DNA from: Bryobacterales bacterium
GTDB taxonomy: Bacteria; Acidobacteriota; Terriglobia; Bryobacterales; UBA6623
Length of the DNA stretch: 32,955 nucleotides
Direction: 5' to 3'
Assembly: GCA_028819235.1 (NCBI GenBank)
Contig: JAPPMC010000174.1
Span: forward strand, 1-32,955
Made by a program: the position numbers and the translations under genes. The notes beneath the pieces are model-generated. The model saw nothing but the letters and a program-made list of their open reading frames with translations. It had not been told where the DNA came from and did no database searches. Of the stretch, positions 15,613 through 23,625 are shown in pieces. Positions within the stretch are counted from its first letter, which is position 1. The number at the start of each line of letters is the position of its first letter.

Positions 15613-16962
15613 ATGCGCGCCGCTGCACTGATGGTCCTGCTCGCCGCTCTGCCGGCCGCGGAAGGTCAACAGGGCGGGCCCGGGAAGGACAACGTTGTCC
15701 TAATCTATCTCGACAACGTCGGATGGGGCGATCTGGCGTGCTATGGGAATCCGACCATCCGAACGCCCAACATCGACCGCTTGGCAAGCCAGGGTACCCG
15801 GCTCACCGACTTCTACATCCCCAGCTCATCTTGCTCACCGTCGAGAAGTGCCCTGCTGACGGGCAGGTACCCCGATCGGAACGGGCTGGCGCACCAGCTG
15901 TCGGTGGAGGAGAACTGGTCCGGAATCGGCCTGCCTCACAGCGAGCGGATTCTTCCCGAACTCCTGCGGGAGCGCGGTTACGCGACTGGAGCCTTCGGGA
16001 AGTGGAACCTCGGATTCGCCGAGGGCAGCCGGCCCACGGATCGCGGCTTCGACGAGTACATCGGCTGCATATCCGGCAACTGCGACTACGACACGCACGT
16101 CTACAACGGACGATTGGACATGCGCGTAGGCACGGAACCGCGCAAGCTGACGGGCTACACCACCGACATCTTCGCCGACGCGACGGTCGATTTCATACAC
16201 CGCAACGCATCCCGCCCGTTCTTCGTCTACGTGCCGTTCAACGCGGCGCACTACCCGAACCCCAAGAACAAGGCACCCGGCCAACCGTTCCGCTGGCAGG
16301 CCCCGGCGGAGTTCTTCGAGGTGTACGGATTCGACCCTAGCACCGACATGCCGCAGCACGGCTACCACGCCGTGATGACAGCCCTTGACGCGGGCGTCGG
16401 CAAGGTGCTGGACGCGGTAGAAGCGACGGGAGTGGTGGGTAAGACCTTGGTGATTCTGGCTTCGGACAACGGCGGCTGGGTGGGCCCCCGGCGACCGTCC
16501 CTGGAGGTCTCCTCCAACGCACCCTTCCGAGACGGGCGCACGAGCGTCTACGAAGGGGGCGTGCGGACACCGTGTATCCTGCGCTGGCCGGGCCGGCTGC
16601 CTTCCGGCTCGGTAGTGCGGGAGCCCTTGACCAACATGGACTTGTTCGTGCTGGCGCTGAGAGCGGGCGGAGGAGAACCGCCGCGGGACAGGGTCATCGA
16701 TGGCCGCGACCCGCTGCCCGCGCTGAGAGACGGGGCGCGTTCGCCGCATCGCAACATCTACTTCCGCTACCGCCAGACCCGGGGGATAAGGCAGGGACAC
16801 TGGAAGGCGGTCCTGCCCCGACCAGGAGGCCCGATCGAACTCTATGACTTGTCAGTCGATCCGGGAGAGACGCGCGATCTGGCCCCGACCAAGCCAGACA
16901 TTGCCGCCAGGCTGGCGGGAGAGTTTCGGCAGTGGCAAGCCTCCCTGCCTAGCGGCAACTGA
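15613..16962 (+). CDS. Secreted family S1 sulfatase, copy A
   Basis: This 449-residue formylglycine-type sulfatase has a signal peptide (cleavage near AEG|QQ) and would remove sulfate esters outside the cytoplasm. The maturation motif Cys74-Ser-Pro-Ser-Arg78 is intact, followed by ALLTGR. Other family positions are His213 in NAAHYP and Asp285-Asn286 in ASDNGG. Three positions deviate: the first metal motif reads LDN (Asn35) rather than DD, the GKWHLG motif reads GKWNLG (Asn132 for His), and the Lys expected before the EGG loop is Arg309. ATG 15613 has no Shine-Dalgarno but lies 6 nt after TAGATT. It pairs with the upstream amidohydrolase. Confidence 0.88.
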   Translation: MRAAALMVLLAALPAAEGQQGGPGKDNVVLIYLDNVGWGDLACYGNPTIRTPNIDRLASQGTRLTDFYIPSSSCSPSRSALLTGRYPDRNGLAHQLSVEENWSGIGLPHSERILPELLRERGYATGAFGKWNLGFAEGSRPTDRGFDEYIGCISGNCDYDTHVYNGRLDMRVGTEPRKLTGYTTDIFADATVDFIHRNASRPFFVYVPFNAAHYPNPKNKAPGQPFRWQAPAEFFEVYGFDPSTDMPQHGYHAVMTALDAGVGKVLDAVEATGVVGKTLVILASDNGGWVGPRRPSLEVSSNAPFRDGRTSVYEGGVRTPCILRWPGRLPSGSVVREPLTNMDLFVLALRAGGGEPPRDRVIDGRDPLPALRDGARSPHRNIYFRYRQTRGIRQGHWKAVLPRPGGPIELYDLSVDPGETRDLAPTKPDIAARLAGEFRQWQASLPSGN

Positions 16963-16988
16963 CGTTCGCCGCAGCGCAGCCAAGGAGA

Positions 16989-17732
16989 GTTGGCCGCGCC
17001 CTCGCGGCGTCGACGCGGCCAGCGTTGTTGATTACAGCCACCGAGTAGAGGGCAACCAATGGGTCTTGGACGATTCCGCGAATGACCCGTCGGAGGTGGG
17101 GCTGGTCGGATTCCTGGATGCGGGCCAACCCGGACTCGGGTGACACTTGGGGCGTTTTTCCCGCAATCCGCTCGTCAGAGAAGTTCACCACGGGGATCTC
17201 TGAGGGCGCAGCCTCGCGGACCAGCTGGACAATCCGCGCTTCGTCGAGGACATTGCGCTGCGCGCAGGGGCCCGGCTCGCGCTCGAATCTGCCAATCCCG
17301 ACCTAGAGATCCCAGAAGCCTGCCGGATCTCTCCGACCCAGTCCCCGCGCTGCGCATGGCTCGAGGACCACCTGCCGAAGATTCAGGTCCCGCAGGTCGA
17401 CCGCGACCGATTTGGACGAGTCTTTCGAGCGTTCGCCGGCCGGTCCCAGGCTTGTGTCAAGTTGTCCGCCGTGTTGCAGCAGCGGAACGGTCGGGTGTCA
17501 TATGACATCGGCGACTACCGGAACACGCTCGACGAGTGCTCGCGTGCCTTTGAGGAGGATCATGCCTTCTTAGGCGGCGACTGGCCAAACGGCGATCCCC
17601 TCGGTAGCTTTGGACAGGTGGGCGGCGTTTTCGGGAAGTTCTATGCACGTTCTATGCAGGCAAGAGTGCCGCGGCCCTGAGAAGTACTTCCGAACGAACA
17701 GTGAGGCCTCCCACCGTTGGAGCGGAGCGTGA
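16989..17732 (+). pseudogene. Decayed second copy of the amidohydrolase
   Basis: Pieces of the 14584-15495 gene recur here in order: NQWVLDDSANDPSEVGLVGF near 17055, a divergent middle with several frame changes, LSAVLQQRNGRVSYDI near 17462, GDWPNGDPLGSFGQV near 17580, and a C-terminus HRWSGA ending at TGA 17730-17732. The first 60 or so codons, including the Tat signal and the DTHIHLFD metal motif, are missing. GSDWP has become GGDWP. It cannot be functional. It sits between two intact sulfatase genes and marks the join of the tandem duplication. Confidence 0.85.
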
Positions 17733-17827
17733 TCGCTGCGGCGCCGGACTATGTGGGAAGTCCGCTAGGAGTCCTGGGATGACCCCTAGCCGAGGAAGGG
17801 CTGTCCGCTGGGCGTGCGACCGTGGTG

Positions 17828-17833
17828 TAGATT
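17828..17833 (+). promoter_or_regulatory. -10-like hexamer before sulfatase B
   Basis: TAGATT is followed by 6 nt and ATG 17840, matching the arrangement before sulfatase A. No Shine-Dalgarno is present. Confidence 0.45.
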
Positions 17834-17839
17834 GTGCGC

Positions 17840-19189
17840 ATGCGAGCCATTGCACTCATGTTCGCGCTCGCCGCTGTGCCCGGCGCGGAGGGTCAGCAGG
17901 GCGGGCCGCGGGGCGACAATGTCGTCCTGATCTATCTAGACAATGTCGGATGGGGCGATCTGGCGTGCTACGGGAATCCGACCATCCGAACGCCCAACAT
18001 GGACCGATTAGCAACTGAGGGGACGCGGCTCACCGACTTCTACATCCCAACCTCATCTTGCTCACCCTCAAGAGGTGCTCTGCTGACGGGCAGGTACCCT
18101 GACCGGAACGGGCTGGCGCACCAGCTGTCCGTGGAGGAGAACTGGTCCGGAATCGGCCTGCCGCACAGCGAGCGGATCCTTCCCGAACTCCTGCGGGAGC
18201 GCGGCTATGCAACCGGGGCCTTCGGGAAGTGGAACCTCGGATTCGCCGAGGGCAGCCGGCCCACGGACCGCGGCTTCGACGAGTACATCGGCTGCATATC
18301 CGGCAACTGCGACTATTACACGCACGTCTACAACGGGCGATTGGACATGCGTGCTGGCACGGAACCGCGAAAGCTGACGGGCTACACCACCGACATCTTC
18401 GCCGACGCGGCGGCCGAATTCGTCCGCCGTAACGCATCCCGTCCGTTCTTCCTATACGTGCCGTTCAACGCGGCACACTGCCCGAACCCCAAGAACAAGG
18501 CACCTGGCCAACCGTTCCGCTGGCAGGCACCAGCCGAGTTCTTCGAGTTGTACGGATTCGATCCCGGCACGGACGTGCCGCAGCACGGCTACCACGCCGT
18601 CATGACGGCCCTGGACGCCGGCGTCGGGAAGGTGTTGGACGCACTCGAGGCGACCGGCGTGGTCGGCAAGACGTTGGTGATCCTAGCCTCGGACAACGGC
18701 GGCAGGGTGGGCCCCCGGCGGCCAAGCTTGGAGGTCGCCTCCAACGCGCCCTTCCGAGGCGGGCGCACCAGCGTCTACGAAGGGGGTGTGCGCACGCCTT
18801 GCATCTTGCGCTGGCCGGGCCGACTGCGTTCCGGCTCGGTAGTGCGGGAGCCCTTGACCAACATGGACTTGTTCGTGCTGGCGCTGAACGCCGGCGGCGC
18901 CGAGCCGCCTCGGGACCGGGTCATAGACGGTCGCGACCCGCTGCCCGCGCTGAGAGACGGGGCGCGTTCGCCGCATAGCAATATCTACTTCAGCTACCGC
19001 GGGGCCCGGGGGCTCCGGCAGGGACGCTGGAAGGCGGTCCTGCCTCAGCCAGGAGGCCAAGTCGAACTCTATGACCTGTCCGTCGATCCGGGTGAGAGGC
19101 GCGATCTGGCCGGGGCCAAGCCTGACATTGCCGCCAGGCTAGCGGGAGAGCTTCGGCAGTGGCAGGCCTCCCTGCCAAGCCACAACTGA
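17840..19189 (+). CDS. Secreted family S1 sulfatase, copy B
   Basis: This encodes 449 residues, the same length as copy A, with a signal peptide and an intact CSPSR formylglycine motif (Cys74). The same three deviations occur: LDN in the first metal motif, GKWNLG instead of GKWHLG, and GRTSVYEGG with Arg in place of Lys. ATG 17840 is chosen to match copy A; GTG 17834 is also in frame. Differences between copies lie mainly in the signal peptide, the middle and the C-terminal third, and no frame damage is seen, so both sulfatases appear to be under selection although the adjacent amidohydrolase copy has decayed. Confidence 0.87.
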   Translation: MRAIALMFALAAVPGAEGQQGGPRGDNVVLIYLDNVGWGDLACYGNPTIRTPNMDRLATEGTRLTDFYIPTSSCSPSRGALLTGRYPDRNGLAHQLSVEENWSGIGLPHSERILPELLRERGYATGAFGKWNLGFAEGSRPTDRGFDEYIGCISGNCDYYTHVYNGRLDMRAGTEPRKLTGYTTDIFADAAAEFVRRNASRPFFLYVPFNAAHCPNPKNKAPGQPFRWQAPAEFFELYGFDPGTDVPQHGYHAVMTALDAGVGKVLDALEATGVVGKTLVILASDNGGRVGPRRPSLEVASNAPFRGGRTSVYEGGVRTPCILRWPGRLRSGSVVREPLTNMDLFVLALNAGGAEPPRDRVIDGRDPLPALRDGARSPHSNIYFSYRGARGLRQGRWKAVLPQPGGQVELYDLSVDPGERRDLAGAKPDIAARLAGELRQWQASLPSHN

Positions 19190-19365
19190 CGATCTGGGAA
19201 ACGGCGCCGGGCAGAGCTGACCGGGGCCGGGCACAGGGAGGGCACCAACGGCAGCGGACCGGCAAACTGCCGCGTGCAACACGGCCCCGGGCAAGCGCGG
19301 CGGAAGTGCAACCGCCCCGGAGGACTGCCCCGAATCCGGTCCGAACGGAGGGCGCGCGGCGGTGG

Positions 19366-19371
19366 TACCAT
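19366..19371 (+). promoter_or_regulatory. Possible -10 hexamer before an alternative GTG start of the LRR gene
   Basis: TACCAT is followed by 6 nt and GTG 19378, which is in frame with the leucine-rich-repeat protein and would add ten residues before ATG 19408. The spacing matches the other suspected leaderless genes. The evidence is weak by itself. Confidence 0.25.
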
Positions 19372-19407
19372 GGCTGGGTGCCCGGCATCGCAGCATCGAC
19401 CCGTGCC

Positions 19408-20238
19408 ATGACCTACAGTAGAGCCGCCGCAATCCTCCTCGCCCTCTCATGCGCCGTCACGGCGAGCGCCCAGATCTTCCCTGACAAGAATCTGGAAGAG
19501 GCGGTCAGGCGTTACGTATTCGAGAAGCGGAACACAGAAGAGCCGATCACGGTCGAGGATGTCGCGACAATCTCCACAATCACCGCCCGCGACAAGGGCA
19601 TCCAAGACCTGACGGGGCTGGAGCACTGCAAGCGGCTGATGCTTCTCGAACTGCCGGGGAACAAGGTGTCGGACCTCACGCCGATTGCAGGCCTAGACCT
19701 CCTCCAGAGCCTCACGCTCACCGACAACGCGGTTGAGGACATCTCTCCCCTCGCGGGACTGAAGAGGCTGCAGTACATCGAGCTGTCGGGAAACAAGGTC
19801 TCCGACATCTCAGCGCTGCAAGGACTCGAGGCGCTGAATTCCGCCTATCTCTCCAGCAACCAGATCAGCGACTTGGCGGCGGTTAAGGGCCTCGCCAAGC
19901 TCTGGACGCTCGACGTGGCGGGAAACAAGGTCAGTGATCTGAGTCCCGTCGCCTCGCTGGCTCGCCTGTCCTCCCTGATCTTGGATGACAATGCCGTGCG
20001 GGACGTCTCCCCGCTCAAGGAACTGAAGTCCCTGCAGCGCCTCTCGCTTCGCAACAATCAGGTCGCGGACATAGCGACGCTGGCCGAGATGGCAGAAGCG
20101 GACGTCGCCGCTGACAGCCGGTTCGCACGGTATTGGGCCGTATCCCTACAAGGCAACCCCCTCAGCCAGGCGTCCACGGACCAGCACTTGGAGACGCTGC
20201 GCAAGCACTCCCACCGCATCGAGTCCGACGACCAGTAG
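19408..20238 (+). CDS. Secreted leucine-rich-repeat (internalin-like) protein
   Basis: This 276-residue protein has a signal peptide (MTYSRAAAILLALSCAVTASA) and about seven 22-residue leucine-rich repeats of the internalin/SDS22 type, with the recurrent pattern L..L..L.L..N.V.DISPLAGL between about residues 60 and 235. A short cap (FPDKNLEEAVRRYV) precedes the repeats, and a final LQGNPLSQASTDQHLETLR closes the domain. There is no sortase signal, membrane anchor or second domain. Such repeats bind proteins or other ligands; the partner is unknown. The start may instead be GTG 19378. The gene stands alone between sulfatase B and an enolase-superfamily gene that converges on it. Confidence 0.8.
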   Translation: MTYSRAAAILLALSCAVTASAQIFPDKNLEEAVRRYVFEKRNTEEPITVEDVATISTITARDKGIQDLTGLEHCKRLMLLELPGNKVSDLTPIAGLDLLQSLTLTDNAVEDISPLAGLKRLQYIELSGNKVSDISALQGLEALNSAYLSSNQISDLAAVKGLAKLWTLDVAGNKVSDLSPVASLARLSSLILDDNAVRDVSPLKELKSLQRLSLRNNQVADIATLAEMAEADVAADSRFARYWAVSLQGNPLSQASTDQHLETLRKHSHRIESDDQ

Positions 20239-20256
20239 GCGACTCGCGACGAGGCC

Positions 20257-21375
20257 TCACGCGACACGGTAGCGGGCGACTGCCTCCTCGTTTAGGTCGA
20301 CCCCGAGCCCGGGTTCTTGGGGGATGTCCAGCATCCCATCGCGGGCAACGATGCGTTGGCGCGTGAGCTCGTCACGAAGCGTGGTCTGCTCTTCGGCCAC
20401 AAACTCGGCGATTAGGGCGTTGGGTATGGCGTTCAGGAAGTGCAGCGCAGCCGCCACGTTGATGTACGTCGTGAAGCCGTGGTTCGCCACGGCCAGCCCG
20501 CGATCCTGCGCCAGGCTGGCTACCTTGACTGCCTCGGTAAAGCCGCCGACACGGGTCAGGTCCACTTGGACGACATCTATTTTGCCCCTGTCCATCAGCT
20601 CGAGGAACGAGGTGCGGCCGCTCTCTTCCTCGCCCGCTGCGATGCGCGTGTCGACCGCCTCACTCAGCCGGCGGTAGCCGTCGTAGTTGTCCGGCATCAG
20701 TGGCTCCTCAAGCCAATAGATGCCGTACTCCTCGAAGGCGCGCACGCGCCGGATCGCTGTCTTCGCGTCCCATACCAGTCCGGCATCGACCAGCAGGTCG
20801 GGACCCTCTCCAAGGCCGGCCCGCGCCTCGCGCACGAGCGCGATGTCCGTTTCCTCGTCAACGCCCATCGGGTCCCATCCGAACTTCACAGCGGTAAATC
20901 CGCGGTCGACGTACCTGCGGGCCAGATCTCTGGTCTCGCGCGGCGTCGGAGCCCAGAGAGAACTCGCGTAGCAGCGCAGCCGCTCATGGAAGCCGCCGCC
21001 CAGCAGCTTCCAGACGGGCATCCCCAAGGCCTTGCCTTTGATGTCCCACAGGGCCAGGTCAATCCCGCTCATGGCGTGAAAGCCCGCACCGCGCCTGCCT
21101 CCGTAGAGGTTGCGCGTGTACATCTTGTGCCAGATCTTCTCTGTGGCGAAAGGACTCTCGCCAATGACGAGGTGGCGTAGCCCGGAGGTCACGGAATGGG
21201 AGAACGGGCCGTCAATGGCTCCCTTTGCGGCAAGCGGGCTGGAGTCAACTTCCCCGATCCCGGTGATGCCGGCATCTGTGTGAACGCGCACGATCAGGGC
21301 GTCCTGCCCTGAATCGCACAGCTCCCGGACATGGGGAGACCGCACATAGATGGTCTCCACGTCAGTGACTCTCAT
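20257..21375 (-). CDS. Mandelate racemase/muconate lactonizing enzyme family protein (acid-sugar dehydratase-like)
   Basis: This 372-residue member of the enolase superfamily abstracts a proton alpha to a carboxylate, most often for dehydration of acid sugars. The capping domain is N-terminal. In the barrel, Lys in AVKFGWD, the metal ligands Asp in LLVDAGL, Glu in WLEEPL and Glu in AAGEEESG, and His in VANHGF are in the expected order. Asp in VQVDLTRVGG also fits. The presence of a His base at NHG is the D-galactonate/mandelate-racemase pattern, but the substrate is not resolved. It is convergent with the LRR gene. No partner transporter or aldolase is adjacent. Confidence 0.86.
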   Translation of the reverse strand: MRVTDVETIYVRSPHVRELCDSGQDALIVRVHTDAGITGIGEVDSSPLAAKGAIDGPFSHSVTSGLRHLVIGESPFATEKIWHKMYTRNLYGGRRGAGFHAMSGIDLALWDIKGKALGMPVWKLLGGGFHERLRCYASSLWAPTPRETRDLARRYVDRGFTAVKFGWDPMGVDEETDIALVREARAGLGEGPDLLVDAGLVWDAKTAIRRVRAFEEYGIYWLEEPLMPDNYDGYRRLSEAVDTRIAAGEEESGRTSFLELMDRGKIDVVQVDLTRVGGFTEAVKVASLAQDRGLAVANHGFTTYINVAAALHFLNAIPNALIAEFVAEEQTTLRDELTRQRIVARDGMLDIPQEPGLGVDLNEEAVARYRVA

Positions 21376-21530
21376 AGGATCAGATCTCGCCTCAATGGAA
21401 CGAGGATACCCGACCGCGACAAAGCCAGCCTGACCCGGCTGGGTGTGGGACGGCCTGTCAGAGGCTTGATAAGATTCGAGACGGTCGCCGATTCCGACGA
21501 TTGTTTACAAAGAGAGGAGCCAAAACAGGG

Positions 21531-21899
21531 ATGCAATTACGAATCGCAATGTTGGGGGCGTTGGTCGCCGGCCTTTTCCAGGCCAGTGCGCTCGCTTCCG
21601 GCTCGATAGCGGCAGGCAGGGGAATCAGCCCAAGGATCGCTTACACACAGGGGAAGGCTGTCACGTTCAAGAAGCTGGTGTGCGCCTCCTGCCCGCTGCA
21701 GAAGGCCGACCTGAACCGGCAGCGCGCCGCGAGCCTCAAGTACAGCCTTGAGGCCCGGGATGCAGCCCAGAAGCCCGGGACGTCGGATGACGAACACATT
21801 CAGGTCCTCTGCCCGGGGACCAAGGCCGTCGGCTGCGACTCGGACGTGGACGAGCAGGAGCTGGTGCACTACTACCTGACGCGCAGGTACAAGCTGTGA
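21531..21899 (+). CDS. Small exported four-cysteine protein, function unknown
   Basis: This encodes 122 residues with a signal peptide (about 1-22, MQLRIAMLGALVAGLFQASALA). The mature part has four cysteines: Cys51 and Cys54 in VCASC, Cys94 and Cys102. The CxxC is not followed by His, so it is not a c-type heme site; disulfides or metal binding are possible. GAGAGGAG at 21512-21519 supports ATG 21531. Its stop overlaps the start of the next gene (GTGA), a beta-barrel protein, so the pair is probably translated together and acts together at the cell envelope. I do not recognise a family. Confidence 0.7.
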   Translation: MQLRIAMLGALVAGLFQASALASGSIAAGRGISPRIAYTQGKAVTFKKLVCASCPLQKADLNRQRAASLKYSLEARDAAQKPGTSDDEHIQVLCPGTKAVGCDSDVDEQELVHYYLTRRYKL

Positions 21900-22822
21900 A
21901 GCGGATACCTCGACCACTGATCAGTAACATGACAAATTCGAATCGATCGGCGCTACCGCACACGTGGATGCCTGTCGCGGTCTTTGCTCTTGCGGCGCTC
22001 GCGGCGGCCCCGGGAGCTCTAGGAGCAGGGTCGCCGTGGCTACCGGCTCCGGGTGGCGGCACGGTCGCCGTCTCATTTGTGTCGCAGTCTGCGACAGAGT
22101 TCTTCCGAGCGACGGACAGGGTTCCGACCCCAGGGGGAGGACACGACCTGAAGCAACAGACCGTGTGGGTGGACGGCGTGTACGGTATCTCCGACGCGCT
22201 GGCCTTCGACTTCCGCGTCGGTGGGGCTCGCAGCCAGTACGTGGAGAACATCGGCCCTCCGACGCGCGCGAACCTCAGCGGCCTGGCCGACACGAGCTTC
22301 GGCCTCACGTTACGGGCCGTGGACGAAGTGATCAGTTCCGGTCCGACCATCGCCTTCCGCGTTGGCGGCATCATCCGTGGAACGTACGAGCAAGGATTCG
22401 TCAACTCCCTCGGCGACGGCGGAAGCGGCATCGAACTGTCCACGCTGATCGGTAAGTTCATCGGTGAGCGGGCTGGCCTCTCGGGCGAGTTGGGCTACAG
22501 GTACCGCGCCAGCAGCGACCACAAGATCCCGCCGACGATCTTCGCCCGAGGGTCCTTCGGCGTCCTCGTAGCTAGCGGCGTCGGCGTGAGCCTCAACTAC
22601 TCCATGGATAACTCCACGTCCGGGCTGAACATTGGCGGACCCGGATTCTCGCCGTCAGTGTTCCCTGAACTAGACGAAGACGCGCATCTGCTGGGACCAG
22701 CGGCCAGTTTCCAGCTGTCCACCAGCGCTTCGGTCGCGGTCTCCTACGGATGGGTCGTCGCGGGCCGGAATACTGCCATCTCAAAGGCGCTCAGCGTCAC
22801 GTTCGCCTACACCTTCGACTAG
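21896..22822 (+). CDS. Outer-membrane beta-barrel (transporter-like) protein
   Basis: This 308-residue protein has an N-terminal signal region (a hydrophobic run around MPVAVFALAALAAAPGALG) and, after it, alternating beta-strand patterns. It ends in an aromatic-rich final strand (SVTFAYTF followed by Asp), as in outer-membrane barrels. It resembles the MetA-pathway/transporter-type small barrels by pattern only. The GTG 21896 start overlaps the previous stop; ATG 21929 is an alternative that would give a more standard signal peptide. It is likely cotranscribed with the four-cysteine protein. A 7-bp-stem hairpin without a U-tract lies 12 nt after the stop. Confidence 0.65.
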   Translation: MKRIPRPLISNMTNSNRSALPHTWMPVAVFALAALAAAPGALGAGSPWLPAPGGGTVAVSFVSQSATEFFRATDRVPTPGGGHDLKQQTVWVDGVYGISDALAFDFRVGGARSQYVENIGPPTRANLSGLADTSFGLTLRAVDEVISSGPTIAFRVGGIIRGTYEQGFVNSLGDGGSGIELSTLIGKFIGERAGLSGELGYRYRASSDHKIPPTIFARGSFGVLVASGVGVSLNYSMDNSTSGLNIGGPGFSPSVFPELDEDAHLLGPAASFQLSTSASVAVSYGWVVAGRNTAISKALSVTFAYTFD

Positions 22823-23048
22823 CCGCGAACGCCTCAGCGCTGATTAGGCGCTGATCGATCGGTGCACAGCGACAAGGTCTGGAGGGCACACCAAACGCCC
22901 GACGCTTCGGAGGAGCCCGGCCGTCCTCCCATAGTCACCACCGATCGGTGCGACTTGCCCCCGTCGGAGGTGTGCCGATCCAGTAGGTGCCGGTATCAGT
23001 CGGCGGCGCGAGTGTGCGAGGCTGCTTTCCCCGGATGAAGGTGGGATG
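22823..23048. other. Intergenic stretch without a recognised gene
   Basis: This stretch contains a hairpin (22834-22854, 7-bp stem, no U-tract) and a 10-bp direct repeat CGATCGGTGC near 22856 and 22943. No open frame with coding character was found. The tRNA-Thr 3' end follows. Confidence 0.5.
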
Positions 23049-23124
23049 TGGAGCCACGAGTCGGACTCGAACCGACGACCTGCGGTTTACGAAACCGCTG
23101 CTCTACCAACTGAGCTATCGTGGC
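23049..23124 (-). tRNA. tRNA-Thr(CGT)
   Basis: The minus strand folds into a complete cloverleaf. The acceptor stem is GCCACGA/TCGTGGC, the D-arm GCTC...GAGC and the anticodon stem GCGGT/ACCGC with loop TTCGTAA. The anticodon CGT reads ACG. The T-arm is GTCGG/CCGAC with loop TTCGAGT. The discriminator is U, and a 3' CCA is encoded at 23049-23051. G1-C72 and C2-G71 plus G35-U36 agree with threonine identity. Confidence 0.97.
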
Positions 23125-23625
23125 TATTCGAATGCTTGCCCCCCGAGAGGGGCCACACGAACTTAACCTAGCACAACATCCGCGGACGCTTGAATGGCCT
23201 CAGCGACCCGTCCGATCGGCACTCGATGGACTCGCGGAAGGCGTCGCGGCTCTCGCCACGACCCAGCGAAGCAGCGATGCCTGAACGACTCCCGGCCGCC
23301 ATCCAGGCGGTCCGGGCCGCCCCAAACGTGCGGAACGCCGTGCCGGGTGCAATCGGGTCATTGCTCGCTGACGGCCCCATCTGTCAGACATACGGAACGA
23401 TGCTGCCAATTGAACGACAGACAGCGTGCCCGTCCCGTGCCCGGAAGCCATACCTCCGCCAACGCGGCCACGCGTCGGAGCTACTTTTCCGAGCGACGTA
23501 CACGCCACGATGCGAGCGGGTTTCGCTAGAGCACGCCCGGTGCGTGACAAGGGGCCCGGGCCGGAAGACCCGCGGACGCCGCTTGGATGGCGGAGCGCCC
23601 GCGCGTCTCTAGGTCCCAGCTGCCG
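23125..23625. other. Intergenic stretch of about 500 bp, nothing recognised
   Basis: Short open frames exist on both strands but have no coding character, signal peptide or family motif, and they overlap one another. The stretch separates the tRNA-Thr 5' end from the 3' end of the TonB receptor gene. No terminator with a U-tract was seen. Confidence 0.5.

Larger units (their letters stand above)
14765..16962 (+). repeat. Tandem duplication, copy A (amidohydrolase + sulfatase)
   Basis: This segment, from about codon 60 of the amidohydrolase through the end of the sulfatase, is repeated at about 16989-19189. The two sulfatase proteins have the same length and agree at roughly nine residues in ten. 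The intergenic spacers are less similar. Confidence 0.85.
16989..19189 (+). repeat. Tandem duplication, copy B (amidohydrolase remnant + sulfatase)
   Basis: This copy corresponds to copy A at 14765-16962. Homology starts inside the amidohydrolase and ends at the sulfatase stop codon. Sequence after each sulfatase is unrelated. Confidence 0.85.

Noticed and set aside
15835..16800. 321-codon minus-strand frame opposite sulfatase A
   Set aside because: It is antisense to a clear sulfatase. A similar but broken frame opposite sulfatase B shows that it is not conserved as a protein.
19600..20060. Regular 66-bp periodicity that could suggest a DNA repeat array
   Set aside because: It is explained by 22-residue leucine-rich repeats in the encoded protein. 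The copies are divergent and have no spacer structure, so it is not a CRISPR or satellite.
22834..22854. Hairpin after the beta-barrel gene as a rho-independent terminator
   Set aside because: The 7-bp stem is real but there is no U-tract after it, so an intrinsic terminator is not supported.
22856..22952. Two copies of CGATCGGTGC about 87 bp apart as operator or attachment sites
   Set aside because: Only 10 bp are shared, there is no integrase or regulator nearby, and such matches are expected by chance in this composition.
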